Positions 8,808-20,777 of a DNA stretch of 64,000 nucleotides are shown here, piece by piece (positions within the stretch are counted from its first letter, which is position 1; each line of letters begins with the position of its first letter). The notes under the pieces were generated by a model. The model worked only from the letters and a program-made list of their open reading frames with translations, was not told the origin of the DNA and made no database searches. Both the position numbers and the translations under genes were made by a program. Origin of the DNA: Alphaproteobacteria bacterium (GTDB lineage: Bacteria; Pseudomonadota; Alphaproteobacteria; Micropepsales; Micropepsaceae); assembly GCA_947475445.1 (NCBI GenBank), contig CANJLC010000001.1, forward strand, positions 62,001 through 126,000. The letters are read 5' to 3'.

Positions 8808-9947
8808 ATGAGCGATACTCCCAACAACAGACGCCGCACGGGTTTCATGATCCTTGGGGCCGTGGTGCTGGCCGCGGGCCTGGGCTATGGGCTCTACTGG
8901 TTCTTCGATGCGCGCTTTTATGAAAGCACCGACGACGCCTATGTCGCCGGCAATGTCGTGGCCGTGACCAGCCGCGAAAGCGCCACGGTCATGGCGCTGC
9001 ATGCCGACAATACCCAGGCGGTGAAGCGCGGGCAGCTGCTGATCGAAATGGATCCCGCCGTCGCCAATGTGAATATGGCGGCGGCCAAGGCCAATCTTGC
9101 CCGCGCCGTGCGTTCGGTGCGCGGAGAATTCTCCAGCGCGGAGTCCTTTCGCGCGCAACTGGCGCAGGCGCAAGTCGCCCTCAACCAGGCGCAAAGCGAC
9201 TATGAGCGGCGCAAGGGCGCCTCTGATGGCGCCGTTTCTGGAGAAGAACTGTCCCATGCCCAGGCCGGCGTTCAGGCGGCCCAGGCCGCTGTCAGCGCCG
9301 CCAAGGGCGGGCTGGATCATGCGCTGGCACAGGTCGACGGCAGCAACATCGCCGGCAATCCGGATGTCCTGGCTGCTGAAGCGCAGTTGCGCAACGCGGC
9401 CATCGCATTGGGCCATATGCGCCTTGTCGCGCCGGTGGATGGCGTGATCGCGCAGCGCACGGTGCAAGTGGGGCAGCAGGTGGGCGCCGGAACGCCGCTG
9501 ATGGCGGTGGTGTCGCTCTCCAATGTCTGGATCGACGCCAATTTCAAGGAAGTGCAACTCGAAGACATGCGCATAGGCCAGCCCGTGACGGTCAGGGCTG
9601 ACATCTATGGCGGCAGCGTCACCTATCATGGCCGCATCCAGGGCCTGGGCGCTGGTTCGGGTAGTGCCTTTGCGCTGCTGCCGCCGCAAAATGCTTCCGG
9701 CAACTGGATCAAGATCGTCCAGCGCGTGCCTGTGCGCATTGAGCTTGATCCCAAGGAACTCGCGGATCATCCGCTGCGCGTAGGGCTTTCGGTTTCCGTG
9801 AGCGTGAATATCGCGGACAGCAGCGGCCCGACCGTCAATTCGTCGACCGGCACGGGCGTGATGACCGGCAACACGGGCGAGGACAACAGCGCGGCCACCG
9901 ACGCGATGATCGCAAAGATCCTTGCCGACAATGGAGCACATCGGTGA
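8808..9947 (+). CDS. HlyD/EmrA-family membrane fusion protein
   Basis: STDDAYVAGNVVAVTSR, VAPVDGVIAQRTVQVGQQVGAGTPLMAVV, NASGNWIKIVQRVPVRIEL. Confidence 0.92.
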   Translation: MSDTPNNRRRTGFMILGAVVLAAGLGYGLYWFFDARFYESTDDAYVAGNVVAVTSRESATVMALHADNTQAVKRGQLLIEMDPAVANVNMAAAKANLARAVRSVRGEFSSAESFRAQLAQAQVALNQAQSDYERRKGASDGAVSGEELSHAQAGVQAAQAAVSAAKGGLDHALAQVDGSNIAGNPDVLAAEAQLRNAAIALGHMRLVAPVDGVIAQRTVQVGQQVGAGTPLMAVVSLSNVWIDANFKEVQLEDMRIGQPVTVRADIYGGSVTYHGRIQGLGAGSGSAFALLPPQNASGNWIKIVQRVPVRIELDPKELADHPLRVGLSVSVSVNIADSSGPTVNSSTGTGVMTGNTGEDNSAATDAMIAKILADNGAHR

Positions 9948-11497
9948 GCCACCCCGGCGCGGGCGCCGCGCCGCCTCCCATGATCGGTATGCCGCTGGCG
10001 ATCACGGCGCTGGCGCTGGCGCTGGGCACCTTCATGCAGGTTCTGGACAGCACCATCGCCAATGTCTCGCTGCCCACCATCGCCGGCAATCTGGGCGCCA
10101 GCACCGACCAGGGCACCTGGGTGATTACCGCATTTGCCGTTTCCAACGGCATCGGCGTGCCGCTGACCGGCTGGCTGATGGGCCGCTATGGCGTGGTGAA
10201 GATTTTCGTCCTGTCCGTCCTGGCTTTTACCATCGCGTCTTTTCTTTGCGGCATCGCCTGGAGCCTGCCGTCGCTGATTTTCTTCCGCGTGCTGCAGGGC
10301 GGCGTCTCCGGCCCCATGATCCCCGGCTCGCAGGCGCTGCTGATTTCCATCTTCCCCGCCAACAAGCGCGCCACCGCGCTGGGCATCTGGTCCATCACCA
10401 CGCTGGTGGCGCCGATCTGCGGTCCTATCCTGGGCGGCTTTATCTCCGACAATTATCACTGGGGCTGGATATTCCTGATCAATGTACCGGTGGGACTGCT
10501 GGTCACCTTCCTGGCCTGGGGCAATCTCAAAAGCCGCGAGACACCCACCCGCTCCCTGCCGATTGATACGGTCGGGCTGGGCCTGTTGATCCTGTGGGCC
10601 GGCGCGCTTCAGGTGATGCTGGATACCGGCAAGGATTTGAACTGGTTCCAGTCCACCCAGATTGTGATCCTGGCCATTGTCGCCGCTGTGGGTTTTGTCG
10701 CTTTCCTGATCTGGGAGCTGACGGACAAGCACCCCATCGTGGACCTGACACTGTTCAAGAGCCGCAATTTTGCGCTGGGCAGCCTGGTCTTCTGCCTGGG
10801 CTATGCCGTGTTCTTCGCCAACACCTTGCTGATGCCGTTATGGCTGCAGACCCAGATCGGCTACACCGCCTTCTGGGCGGGGCTTGTTGCTGCGCCTACC
10901 GGCGCCATCGCCGTCCTGCTGACGCCCTTCACGGCGCGGATGATGAGCAGGGTGGATTCGCGCATCATCGCCACCATCGCCTTCCTGGCTTTCAGCGCGT
11001 CCTATTTCCTGCGCGCCGGCTTCACTGCCGACGCCTCCTTCTTCAATTTCGTGCTGCCGCTGCTGGTGCAGGGCATCGCCATGGCCACCTTCTTCCTGGC
11101 CATGATCACGCTGCTGCTGGACGGCATTCCCCCCCAGCGTATTCCCTCCGCCTCCGGCGTCAGCAATTTCGCGCGCATCACGGCTGGCGGATTCGCGGCG
11201 TCCATTGTCACCACCTTGTGGGACCGGCGCGAGGCGCTGCACCAGAGCCGGCTGGCGGACCATGCCACCGCCTTCAGTCCCTTGCTGCGCGGCGCGATGG
11301 AAAGCTTGCACCGCCTTGGCTTTCCAGACTTGTCCGCACAGGCCGCGCTGACCCGTTCGATGGTGGGGCAGGCCTATCTGCTGGCGACGGATGATATTTT
11401 CTATGCGTCCGGCTGGCTCTGCCTTGTGCTGATCGGCCTGATCTGGCTGTGCCGCAAGGCCAAGTCCGGCGGCGGGACTCCGGTCGCCGCCGATTGA
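9944..11497 (+). CDS. DHA2-family MFS drug efflux permease (EmrB type)
   Basis: FMQVLDSTIANVSLPTIAGNLGASTDQGTWVITAFAVSNGIGVPLTGWL; follows emrA-like gene with overlap. Confidence 0.93.
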   Translation: MSHPGAGAAPPPMIGMPLAITALALALGTFMQVLDSTIANVSLPTIAGNLGASTDQGTWVITAFAVSNGIGVPLTGWLMGRYGVVKIFVLSVLAFTIASFLCGIAWSLPSLIFFRVLQGGVSGPMIPGSQALLISIFPANKRATALGIWSITTLVAPICGPILGGFISDNYHWGWIFLINVPVGLLVTFLAWGNLKSRETPTRSLPIDTVGLGLLILWAGALQVMLDTGKDLNWFQSTQIVILAIVAAVGFVAFLIWELTDKHPIVDLTLFKSRNFALGSLVFCLGYAVFFANTLLMPLWLQTQIGYTAFWAGLVAAPTGAIAVLLTPFTARMMSRVDSRIIATIAFLAFSASYFLRAGFTADASFFNFVLPLLVQGIAMATFFLAMITLLLDGIPPQRIPSASGVSNFARITAGGFAASIVTTLWDRREALHQSRLADHATAFSPLLRGAMESLHRLGFPDLSAQAALTRSMVGQAYLLATDDIFYASGWLCLVLIGLIWLCRKAKSGGGTPVAAD

Positions 11498-11527
11498 CAC
11501 CAAACCCGGCTGGCGACCTAGTCGGGC

Positions 11528-12544
11528 ATGGTCCGGGACTCATTGATTCGCCGGTTGAGGCTTTTTGCGCAGCGCTATGGCTGGGATGGCGCGGCCGTGG
11601 CGCTGTTTGCCGTGGCGCTGGTTGCCGGTTCGGCTTCTCTGCTGTCCGGCGCGGGCAAATTCGTGGATGCCCTGGTGCCGGGCACCACGGCACTGGCTTC
11701 CGATGATCCGGCCCATGCCGGCCCTGGCCGTGCGCACCTTCCAATGTTCGAATTTGCGGCCGCCACGCATTATTCCCCGCAGGTGCTGTTCCCGGTCACA
11801 AGTCATGGTTTGCCCGACTGGCTGCAGGAGCATGTGGCGCTGGCGCGCCCGGCGGCGCCCGCCGCCCATCCCGTGATCGCTATCTGCATCGACGATCTGG
11901 GCGAAGACATTGCCGGCACCGATCGGGCGATGGCCCTGCCCAAGCAGGTGGCGCTGTCTTTCCTGCCCTATGCCGACACCACGCCTTTCCTGGCGCAGGA
12001 AGCCAAACAGATGGGCCACGTCGTTCTTGCCCATGTTCCGATGCAGGCAATTTCTCGCACCAGCCCCGGCGCCATGGCGCTGACGCTGGATGCGCCCGAC
12101 ATCACGGCGCGCCTGCTTTGGAATATCGCCCATGTGCCGGGCCTCTCCGGCATCAACAACCACGAAGGCAGCCGCTTCACCCAGGATGCCGATGCCCTGG
12201 CGCCCGTGGTGCAAGTGCTGGCGGCAAAGCATTTGTTCTTTTTTGACTCCCGCACCATTCCCGATTCCATGGTCGTCAGTGTCTCGCGCCGCTTCGGCGT
12301 GATGAGCGCCGGACGTGATATTTTCCTGGATGATACGATCAGCGAGGCCGAGGTGCGCGCACAGCTGGCGGCGCTTGTCGCCACGGCAAAACGCCAGGGC
12401 GTCGCCATTGCCATCGGCCATCCCCATAACGTGACGCTGACCATTCTCGCGGAATGGCTGGCACAGGATCATGGCGTCGAGCTGGTCACTTTGCCCGACG
12501 CAATGCAGCGTAAAATGAAAATGACGGCACTGGCTTCGCGCTGA
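11528..12544 (+). CDS. Divergent polysaccharide deacetylase family protein (YibQ-like)
   Basis: IAICIDDLGEDIAGTDRAMALPKQVALSFLPYA...NNHEGSRFTQD...FFFDSRTIPDSMV...IAIGHPHNVTLTILAEW. Confidence 0.82.
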   Translation: MVRDSLIRRLRLFAQRYGWDGAAVALFAVALVAGSASLLSGAGKFVDALVPGTTALASDDPAHAGPGRAHLPMFEFAAATHYSPQVLFPVTSHGLPDWLQEHVALARPAAPAAHPVIAICIDDLGEDIAGTDRAMALPKQVALSFLPYADTTPFLAQEAKQMGHVVLAHVPMQAISRTSPGAMALTLDAPDITARLLWNIAHVPGLSGINNHEGSRFTQDADALAPVVQVLAAKHLFFFDSRTIPDSMVVSVSRRFGVMSAGRDIFLDDTISEAEVRAQLAALVATAKRQGVAIAIGHPHNVTLTILAEWLAQDHGVELVTLPDAMQRKMKMTALASR

Positions 12545-12546
12545 AG

Positions 12547-14061
12547 CTACTGCCCTTTTTTAACCGACGCGAAGCGCACGGCTTCTTCCGCCGCCGCCAT
12601 CAGGGCGCGGGCCTTGTTGACGGTTTCCTGGTATTCGGCTTCCGGCTCGCTGTCGGCCACCACGCCGCCGCCCGCCTGAACATACATGGTGCCGTCTTTC
12701 ACAAGGGCGGTGCGCAGAACGATGCAGGTGTCCATCGAGCCGTCGGCGGCGAAATAGCCAACCGCGCCGCCGTAAGGCCCGCGCTTTTCCTTTTCAAACT
12801 CGTCAATCAGCTGCATGGCGCGGATTTTGGGCGCGCCCGACAGGGTGCCGGCCGGCAATCCCGCCGACAGCGCGTCCACGGCATCGAGGCCGTCGCGGAT
12901 ATCGCCTTCGACATTGGACACCAAATGCATGACATGGCTGTAGCGTTCGATGAAGAAACTGTCGGTCACCTTGACGGCGCCGGTCTTGGCGACGCGGCCA
13001 ACATCGTTGCGGCCCAGATCCACCAGCATCAGATGCTCGGCCCGCTCCTTGGGGTCGGACATCAACTCTTCCGCCAGCGCCTTGTCTTCCTGCGTGGTCT
13101 TGCCGCGCGGGCGTGTCCCGGCGATGGGGCGGATGGTGACCTTGCCGTCCCGCAGCCGCACCAATATTTCCGGGCTTGATCCCACGATCGAAAATCCCGG
13201 CATCGCCAGGTAATACAGGAACGGCGAGGGGTTCAGCCGCCGCAGCGAGCGATAAAGCGAAAAGGGCGGCAGGGGAAAGGCGCGGCGGAAACGCTGGCTG
13301 GGCACCACCTGGAACACATCGCCGGCCTTGATGTAATCCTTGGCGCGCGCCACGACCGCGAAATATTCCTCCTTGGTCATGTTGGATTCAACCTGGGCAG
13401 CGGGCAGGCTTGCAGGCGCCGGGGCGGCTGGGGGCAAGGGCTTGTCCAGTTCCGCCAGCGCTTCGTCCAGCCGCGCGCTGGCGCGGGCATGGGCGGTCTT
13501 CGCATCCACGCCCTTTTCCGGCCAGACCGGCGTCACCAGCAATATCTCGTCCTTCACGGCGTCGAAGATCGCCAGGATGGTGGGGCGCAGCATGATGGCA
13601 TCGGGCAGGCCCAACCGGTCGGGCGGCACATTGGGCAGATGCTCGATCTGCCGCACCATGTCGTAACCCAGATAGCCGAACAGCCCCACCGCCATGGGCG
13701 GCAGGCCTTCCGGCAATGCCATTTTCGTTTCCGCGATCAAGGCGCGCAAAGAGTCGAGCGGCTTTTCCGCCAGCGGCGAGAACACATCCTTGCCGCCCAG
13801 GGCCTGGCGGTTGATTTCCGCGACATCGCCGCGGCAACGCCAGATCAGGTCCGGCTTCAGGCCGATGATGGAATAGCGACCGCGCGTCTCGCCGCCCTGC
13901 ACGCTTTCGAGCAGGAAGGCGTTTTCGCGCCCTTCGCCAAGTTTCAGGAAGGCGGAAACCGGCGTTTCCAGATCGGCGACATGACGGGCATGAAGAACCT
14001 GTGCCCGGCCTTCGTCATAGGCGCGCGCGAAAGATGCGAAATCAGGCTTGATCTCGCTCAC
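12547..14061 (-). CDS. trpE: Anthranilate synthase component I
   Basis: FQVVPSQRFRR, PSPFLYYL, IRPIAGTRPRGKTTQED, DLGRNDVGRVAKTG, AGTLSGAPKIRAMQLIDEFE. Confidence 0.95.
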   Translation of the reverse strand: MSEIKPDFASFARAYDEGRAQVLHARHVADLETPVSAFLKLGEGRENAFLLESVQGGETRGRYSIIGLKPDLIWRCRGDVAEINRQALGGKDVFSPLAEKPLDSLRALIAETKMALPEGLPPMAVGLFGYLGYDMVRQIEHLPNVPPDRLGLPDAIMLRPTILAIFDAVKDEILLVTPVWPEKGVDAKTAHARASARLDEALAELDKPLPPAAPAPASLPAAQVESNMTKEEYFAVVARAKDYIKAGDVFQVVPSQRFRRAFPLPPFSLYRSLRRLNPSPFLYYLAMPGFSIVGSSPEILVRLRDGKVTIRPIAGTRPRGKTTQEDKALAEELMSDPKERAEHLMLVDLGRNDVGRVAKTGAVKVTDSFFIERYSHVMHLVSNVEGDIRDGLDAVDALSAGLPAGTLSGAPKIRAMQLIDEFEKEKRGPYGGAVGYFAADGSMDTCIVLRTALVKDGTMYVQAGGGVVADSEPEAEYQETVNKARALMAAAEEAVRFASVKKGQ

Positions 14062-14068
14062 AGGCTGC

Positions 14069-15955
14069 TCACTGCTGGCCGAGGGCGGATTGCAGCATCT
14101 GCTGGTTGACCTTCACGCCTTCGCGCAAGCGCGCGGCATTGGTGAAGGAAACAACAATGTCGCTGGCCGCCTGCTGGGAAAGCTGCGCCCGTCCACCGTC
14201 ATAAACGATGCCGGTCGCGGGCGGGTGGGCGATGCCGGTGACGCGGGCGATGATGTGGTTTGCGCCCACGCCCTGTGCCGCTTCCACCACGCCGCCGGGG
14301 GCGGCCGTGAAGATTTTCTGCACCAGCGCGGTCGAGAAGGTCGTGTCGCTGGTGCCGCGCGTGAGCCCGGGGCTCTGCTGCACGGGCACCTTCAATTCCT
14401 TTGCCACCTGCGCCAGGCTGCTCTGGCTGTTCGCCCGTGCCGCCAGTTCAAAGGCCTTCTTCGACAATGCAGTTTGCCGCTGTTCGTCCGTCCAGGCGGT
14501 CACCGCCTCGGCGCGCACCTGGTCCAGGCTTTTCAGCTTGGGCGGCGTCACGCCATTGACCTTGAGGACGTAATTTTCGCCGCTCTTGGCGGCAAAGGGA
14601 TCGCCGCTTTCGCCGCTTTCGGTGGCGAAAGCCTGGGCCAGGAATTCCGGGTCGGGGGGCAGGTCGGCGGGCTTGGTGCCATCCGGCGCCAGGCCGTTCT
14701 TGTCGATCGCCGCCAGCTTGGCGGTTTTCATGCCGGCTTTCTTGGCGGCGGCCGTCAGTTCCTCGCCGCCGCTGCTGGCGTCTTCATAGGCGTTGATGAT
14801 GTCGGTGAGCTTGCCGGCGGCCACCTGCAGCGAAAGCGCCGCGCGGATCTGCTCGCGCACGTCATCGAGCGAGCGCGAAACGCCCGGAGTGATTGCCGTC
14901 ACGCGCAGCAGCACATAGCCGCCCAGCGCCGTCTTGACGGGCTGGCTGACCTGGTTGAGCGGCAGCGAAAAAGCGGCCTCGCCGCGAACCGGATCGGCAA
15001 GGTCGGCCTTGCTGAGCACGCCCAGCGAAAGATCGGCGGGCTTGATCTTCTTTTCCGCCGCCAGCGCGTCAAATGTCTTTCCGCTTTCTATCTGGGCGCG
15101 CGCCGCCTTGGCGTCGGCCTCCTTGGCGAACTCGATCTGCTGCACATCGCGCTTCTCCGCGACTTCATAGAGGGATTTGTGCGCGGCATAATCCTGGGCG
15201 ATCATCGCCTCGGTGACGCTGGCCTGTTCCGCGACATCCTGCGGCCCGATCCGGGCGAATTCGATTTCGCGATATTCCGGCGTGGAGAAGCGGTCGGGAT
15301 GCGCCTTCACATAGGCGGCAAGCTGGGCTTCGCTGGGCGGCGGAACCGCACCCGCTGCTTCCGGCGAGACGATGACATATTCAGCGGCGCGCCGTTCGGA
15401 GACATAGGCATAAATCGCCTGGACGTAACTCTGGGGCAGGGCAAAACCGCTTCCCAGCTGGCTGGCGAGCTGGTCGCGGGTCATGTTGGCGCGCATCTCG
15501 GCCAGGAATGTATTTTCGGTATAGCCGACGCTCTGGATGAGCTGCAGGAAACTGTTCTTCTCGAATTTTCCGGTGGGCCCGCGGAAGGCGGGCTCGTTGC
15601 GGATGCCTTCGGCCAGCGTTGCGTCGTCGGTGATCAGCCCCAGCCGCCGCGCCGAATTGTCCAGCGCGGTACGGCTGATCAGCTGCTGCAGGGCGACATT
15701 GCCCAGTCCCATTTGCTGCGCCAGTTCCGGCGTGATCTCCATGCCCATCTGCTGGCCCTGGTTGCGCACGAAGGTCTTGTAGAAGCGCTGGAAGGCATCG
15801 CTGCTGATTTCCGTCGAGCCGACAGTTGCCAGCGCCGTGGACCTCATGCCGGTAAACACGTCGGCAATGCCCCAGACGACAAAGCTGAGTGCCAGCACAC
15901 CCATCAGCAGGGAGGCGACCCAGGATGTCGAAATACGGTGCAACCATTGCATCAT
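14069..15955 (-). CDS. PpiD/SurA-type periplasmic peptidylprolyl isomerase, membrane-anchored
   Basis: N-terminal TM helix, SurA_N-like QQMGLGNVALQQLISRTALDNSARRLGLITDDATLAEGIRN, parvulin-like central segment. Confidence 0.88.
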   Translation of the reverse strand: MMQWLHRISTSWVASLLMGVLALSFVVWGIADVFTGMRSTALATVGSTEISSDAFQRFYKTFVRNQGQQMGMEITPELAQQMGLGNVALQQLISRTALDNSARRLGLITDDATLAEGIRNEPAFRGPTGKFEKNSFLQLIQSVGYTENTFLAEMRANMTRDQLASQLGSGFALPQSYVQAIYAYVSERRAAEYVIVSPEAAGAVPPPSEAQLAAYVKAHPDRFSTPEYREIEFARIGPQDVAEQASVTEAMIAQDYAAHKSLYEVAEKRDVQQIEFAKEADAKAARAQIESGKTFDALAAEKKIKPADLSLGVLSKADLADPVRGEAAFSLPLNQVSQPVKTALGGYVLLRVTAITPGVSRSLDDVREQIRAALSLQVAAGKLTDIINAYEDASSGGEELTAAAKKAGMKTAKLAAIDKNGLAPDGTKPADLPPDPEFLAQAFATESGESGDPFAAKSGENYVLKVNGVTPPKLKSLDQVRAEAVTAWTDEQRQTALSKKAFELAARANSQSSLAQVAKELKVPVQQSPGLTRGTSDTTFSTALVQKIFTAAPGGVVEAAQGVGANHIIARVTGIAHPPATGIVYDGGRAQLSQQAASDIVVSFTNAARLREGVKVNQQMLQSALGQQ

Positions 15956-16087
15956 GGCGGGGATACTCGTTGGGTAGCGTTGAAAGGCGGCGGATGATAG
16001 GGAGGGGGGCCTGTCAGGGCAAGCCGCGATTCCGGGCAGGAATCAGGGTTTTTCGAGGGTCTGAGCGGTTCAAAAGGGGCGGAGACG

Positions 16088-16828
16088 ATGCGCCAGTTGG
16101 TGGCTGGAAACTGGAAGATGAACGGGCTTGCGGCCAGCCTGTCCGAATTGAACGCCCTGAAGGCCGGTCTGGGCAGCGCGCCCTGCGATGTCCTGGTCTG
16201 CCCGCCTGCCACCCTGATTGCCCAGGCCGCCTGGGCCGTGAAAGGCGCTTTCGCGCTGGGCGGACAGGATTGCAGCACACAAGTCTCCGGCGCCTTCACG
16301 GGTGATATCAGCGCGCAGATGCTCAAGGACGCCGGTGCCAGCGCCGTGATTGTGGGCCATTCCGAACGCCGCCAGGGTCATGGCGAAAGCGACGCGCTGG
16401 TTGCGGCAAAGGCCAGCGCCGCCTGGGAAGCGGGCCTCACCGCCATCATTTGTGTGGGCGAAACAGAAAGCCAGCGCGACGCCGGCAAGGCCGAAGCCAT
16501 CTGCCAGGGCCAGATCGCGGGCAGCGTGCCCAAATCCGCCTGCGCCGCCAACACCGCCATCGCCTATGAGCCGGTCTGGGCCATCGGCACGGGCAAGACT
16601 CCCACCTCTGCCGAGATCGCGGCGATGCATGCCCATATCCGAAAATGCCTGGTCGCGGCGCTGGGGGAAGAAGGCAGGGGCATGCGCATCCTGTATGGCG
16701 GCTCGGTCAAACCTTCCAATGCCGCGGAAATTTTAAACCTTCCGGAAATAGGTGGCGCCCTGGTCGGCGGCGCCAGCCTCAAAGCCTCTGATTTTCTGGC
16801 CATAATTGCCGGTGTTAAGCCGCTTTAA
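16088..16828 (+). CDS. tpiA: Triosephosphate isomerase
   Basis: [47 protein letters not shown]. Confidence 0.96.
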   Translation: MRQLVAGNWKMNGLAASLSELNALKAGLGSAPCDVLVCPPATLIAQAAWAVKGAFALGGQDCSTQVSGAFTGDISAQMLKDAGASAVIVGHSERRQGHGESDALVAAKASAAWEAGLTAIICVGETESQRDAGKAEAICQGQIAGSVPKSACAANTAIAYEPVWAIGTGKTPTSAEIAAMHAHIRKCLVAALGEEGRGMRILYGGSVKPSNAAEILNLPEIGGALVGGASLKASDFLAIIAGVKPL

Positions 16829-16887
16829 CCAAACATTTCGACCACTCCTTAATATCGCGGGCCCATTCTGATCCCAGCACGCAGAAG

Positions 16888-17853
16888 GTGGTGGGTGTAA
16901 TGGCGCGTCTGTCCTACGACAGCGTCGAAGCGTTGATTTATGATCCGGTGTCGGCCAACCGCACCGCGACACGCGCTGCCCTGTACGCACTGGGCTTCCG
17001 CCGCACCGAAAGCGTCAGCACATTCGATGCCTTCCTTGAAGCCATCCAGAACAATCCGCTCGACATCGTGCTGTGCGAGGCACAGGGCGCGGGCGAGGAA
17101 TTGTGCGGCGCCATCCAGCAATTGCGCCAGGGCAGCGCCAGCGCCAACCCTTTCATCGTGATCATCGTCACCGCCTGGGAGAAAAGCACCGGCCTGATCA
17201 ACCAGGTGGTGAATTCCGGCGCTGACGACCTGTTGCTGCGTCCTTTTTCGACAGCGCTGCTGGGCCAGCGCATCGAAGCGCATATCGAGCGCCGCAAGGG
17301 CTTTGTCATCACCACCGATTATGTCGGCCCCGACCGCCGCCAGAGCCAGATGCGCAGCGCCTCCGCCGCCGAGACCTTCGATCCGCCCAACTCGCTCAAG
17401 ATGAAGGCCAAGGACAAGCTGTCCTCGGACGCCATCGCCAAGCGGCTGGATGCCGAACTGAAGGTGGCGCGCGACAGGCTTCGTCTGGAAAAACTCAAGC
17501 GCGATTCCTTCCAGGTCTGCATCCTGTGGCGGCTGATGCAGGACCAGCGCCCCGGCATGGCCGGCGTGTCGGTGGATCTGGAAAAGCTGTCGGGCCTGGC
17601 GCGCTCCATTGAACGGCGCTGCCGCGAAAGCGAATATGACAGCGCGGTGGAATGGTGCGATTCCGTGATGGCCGCGGCCGAGGGGCTTGAGCTGGGGGTG
17701 GACCGCAATGCCTCGATGCACTTGCTGGGCCATGCCGCGCTGGAGATGCACCAGATTTTCCAGCCCGACCAGTCGGCCGCCGACCGCATCGCCGAGATCG
17801 ACGCCACGGTGGCCATTATCCGGGCCCGCAACCAGACGGCTATAGCCAGCTAG
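16888..17853 (+). CDS. Receiver-domain-like protein with degenerate phosphorylation residues
   Basis: ALIYDPVSANRTATRAALYALGF...DIVLCEAQ...IVIIVTAWE...NSGADDLLLRPFS resembles REC; E in place of the phospho-Asp, R in place of Lys; C-terminal helical extension. Confidence 0.75.
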   Translation: MVGVMARLSYDSVEALIYDPVSANRTATRAALYALGFRRTESVSTFDAFLEAIQNNPLDIVLCEAQGAGEELCGAIQQLRQGSASANPFIVIIVTAWEKSTGLINQVVNSGADDLLLRPFSTALLGQRIEAHIERRKGFVITTDYVGPDRRQSQMRSASAAETFDPPNSLKMKAKDKLSSDAIAKRLDAELKVARDRLRLEKLKRDSFQVCILWRLMQDQRPGMAGVSVDLEKLSGLARSIERRCRESEYDSAVEWCDSVMAAAEGLELGVDRNASMHLLGHAALEMHQIFQPDQSAADRIAEIDATVAIIRARNQTAIAS

Positions 17854-17973
17854 CGTTCGCCACGCTGTCGCTAGCGAACCCCTTGAAAATCCGGGCTTAA
17901 AGGTCCAAATCGGGCTTGTCGCTTCCCTTTGGGGGCGCTTTGCTCTAAAGACGCCCGCTTCAAGGATCCAGCC

Positions 17974-18318
17974 ATGCAGACCTTCCTCGTTTTCATCGAA
18001 TTGGTGATCGCCGTCGCCCTCATCATCTTCGTGCTGCTGCAGCGGTCCGAAGGCGGTGCGCTGGGCATGGGCGGCGGTGGCGGCGGCGGCATGGGCGGGT
18101 TGTTTTCGCCGCGCGGCGCAGCCGACACCCTGACGCGCACCACGGCGATTCTCGCCTTCCTGTTCTTCTGCACCTGCCTGGCCCTCAATCTCGTGGCGCT
18201 GCATGGCACCTCGCGGACATCGATTCTCGACCTGCCCGCCACGACCACCACGGCGCCCAAGGCGCCGGCGCCGGTCGTCCCCGCGCCTGCTGGTCCGGCC
18301 GTTCCGAAACCGCAGTAG
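17974..18318 (+). CDS. secG: Preprotein translocase subunit SecG
   Basis: MQTFLVFIELVIAVALIIFVLLQRSEGGALGMGGGGGGGMGGLFSPRGAADTLTRTTAILAFLFF. Confidence 0.92.
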   Translation: MQTFLVFIELVIAVALIIFVLLQRSEGGALGMGGGGGGGMGGLFSPRGAADTLTRTTAILAFLFFCTCLALNLVALHGTSRTSILDLPATTTTAPKAPAPVVPAPAGPAVPKPQ

Positions 18319-18400
18319 CCCTTTCCATCCACAGCAGATTTCCGGCGCGAAATATTTTCAATTTAGCGCTTGAGACTGCCCTGCCTTTTCGACATGGTGA

Positions 18401-20427
<2,027 letters not shown>

Positions 20428-20433
20428 CGTAAG

Positions 20434-20697
20434 TCACTTCTGCGGCGGCGTGGTGAAGCCCGGCTGGCTCGGCATATAGGCCGGCGGCGGCATGGCGTTG
20501 AACAATTGCTGCCGCGCCATCTCGCTTTGCTGAAGGCTCTGCTGGACTTGCAGATTGTTCATCTGGGTCTGCTGAAGCGTCTGCTGCACTTGCAGGTCGG
20601 TAAGCTGGCGCTGCAGGGCAGGGTCCATCGGCAAGCTCTGGGCGAACGCCGCTCCACCCGATACCAGCAACAACACAAAAGGCAGGGTTTTGGTCAT
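20434..20697 (-). CDS. Small secreted Gln-rich coiled-coil protein
   Basis: MTKTLPFVLLLVSGGAAFAQ signal peptide; duplicated DLQVQQTLQQTQMN/NLQVQQSLQQSEMA; start trimmed from 20832. Confidence 0.6.
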   Translation of the reverse strand: MTKTLPFVLLLVSGGAAFAQSLPMDPALQRQLTDLQVQQTLQQTQMNNLQVQQSLQQSEMARQQLFNAMPPPAYMPSQPGFTTPPQK

Positions 20698-20777
20698 GCC
20701 TTCCATATAAGCATGAAATCCGCGGGCACCATCATCGCCGCCATGGAACTTTGCCAATAAAACCGGGTTCCGCAGCC

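Noticed and set aside
14048-15997. 649-aa + strand ORF over the PPIase gene
   Set aside because: Low-complexity antisense shadow; the minus strand has a coherent PpiD/SurA-type protein.
18043-18110. Gly-rich stretch in the ORF before pyrG as a novel repeat protein
   Set aside because: It is the normal Gly-rich loop of SecG.
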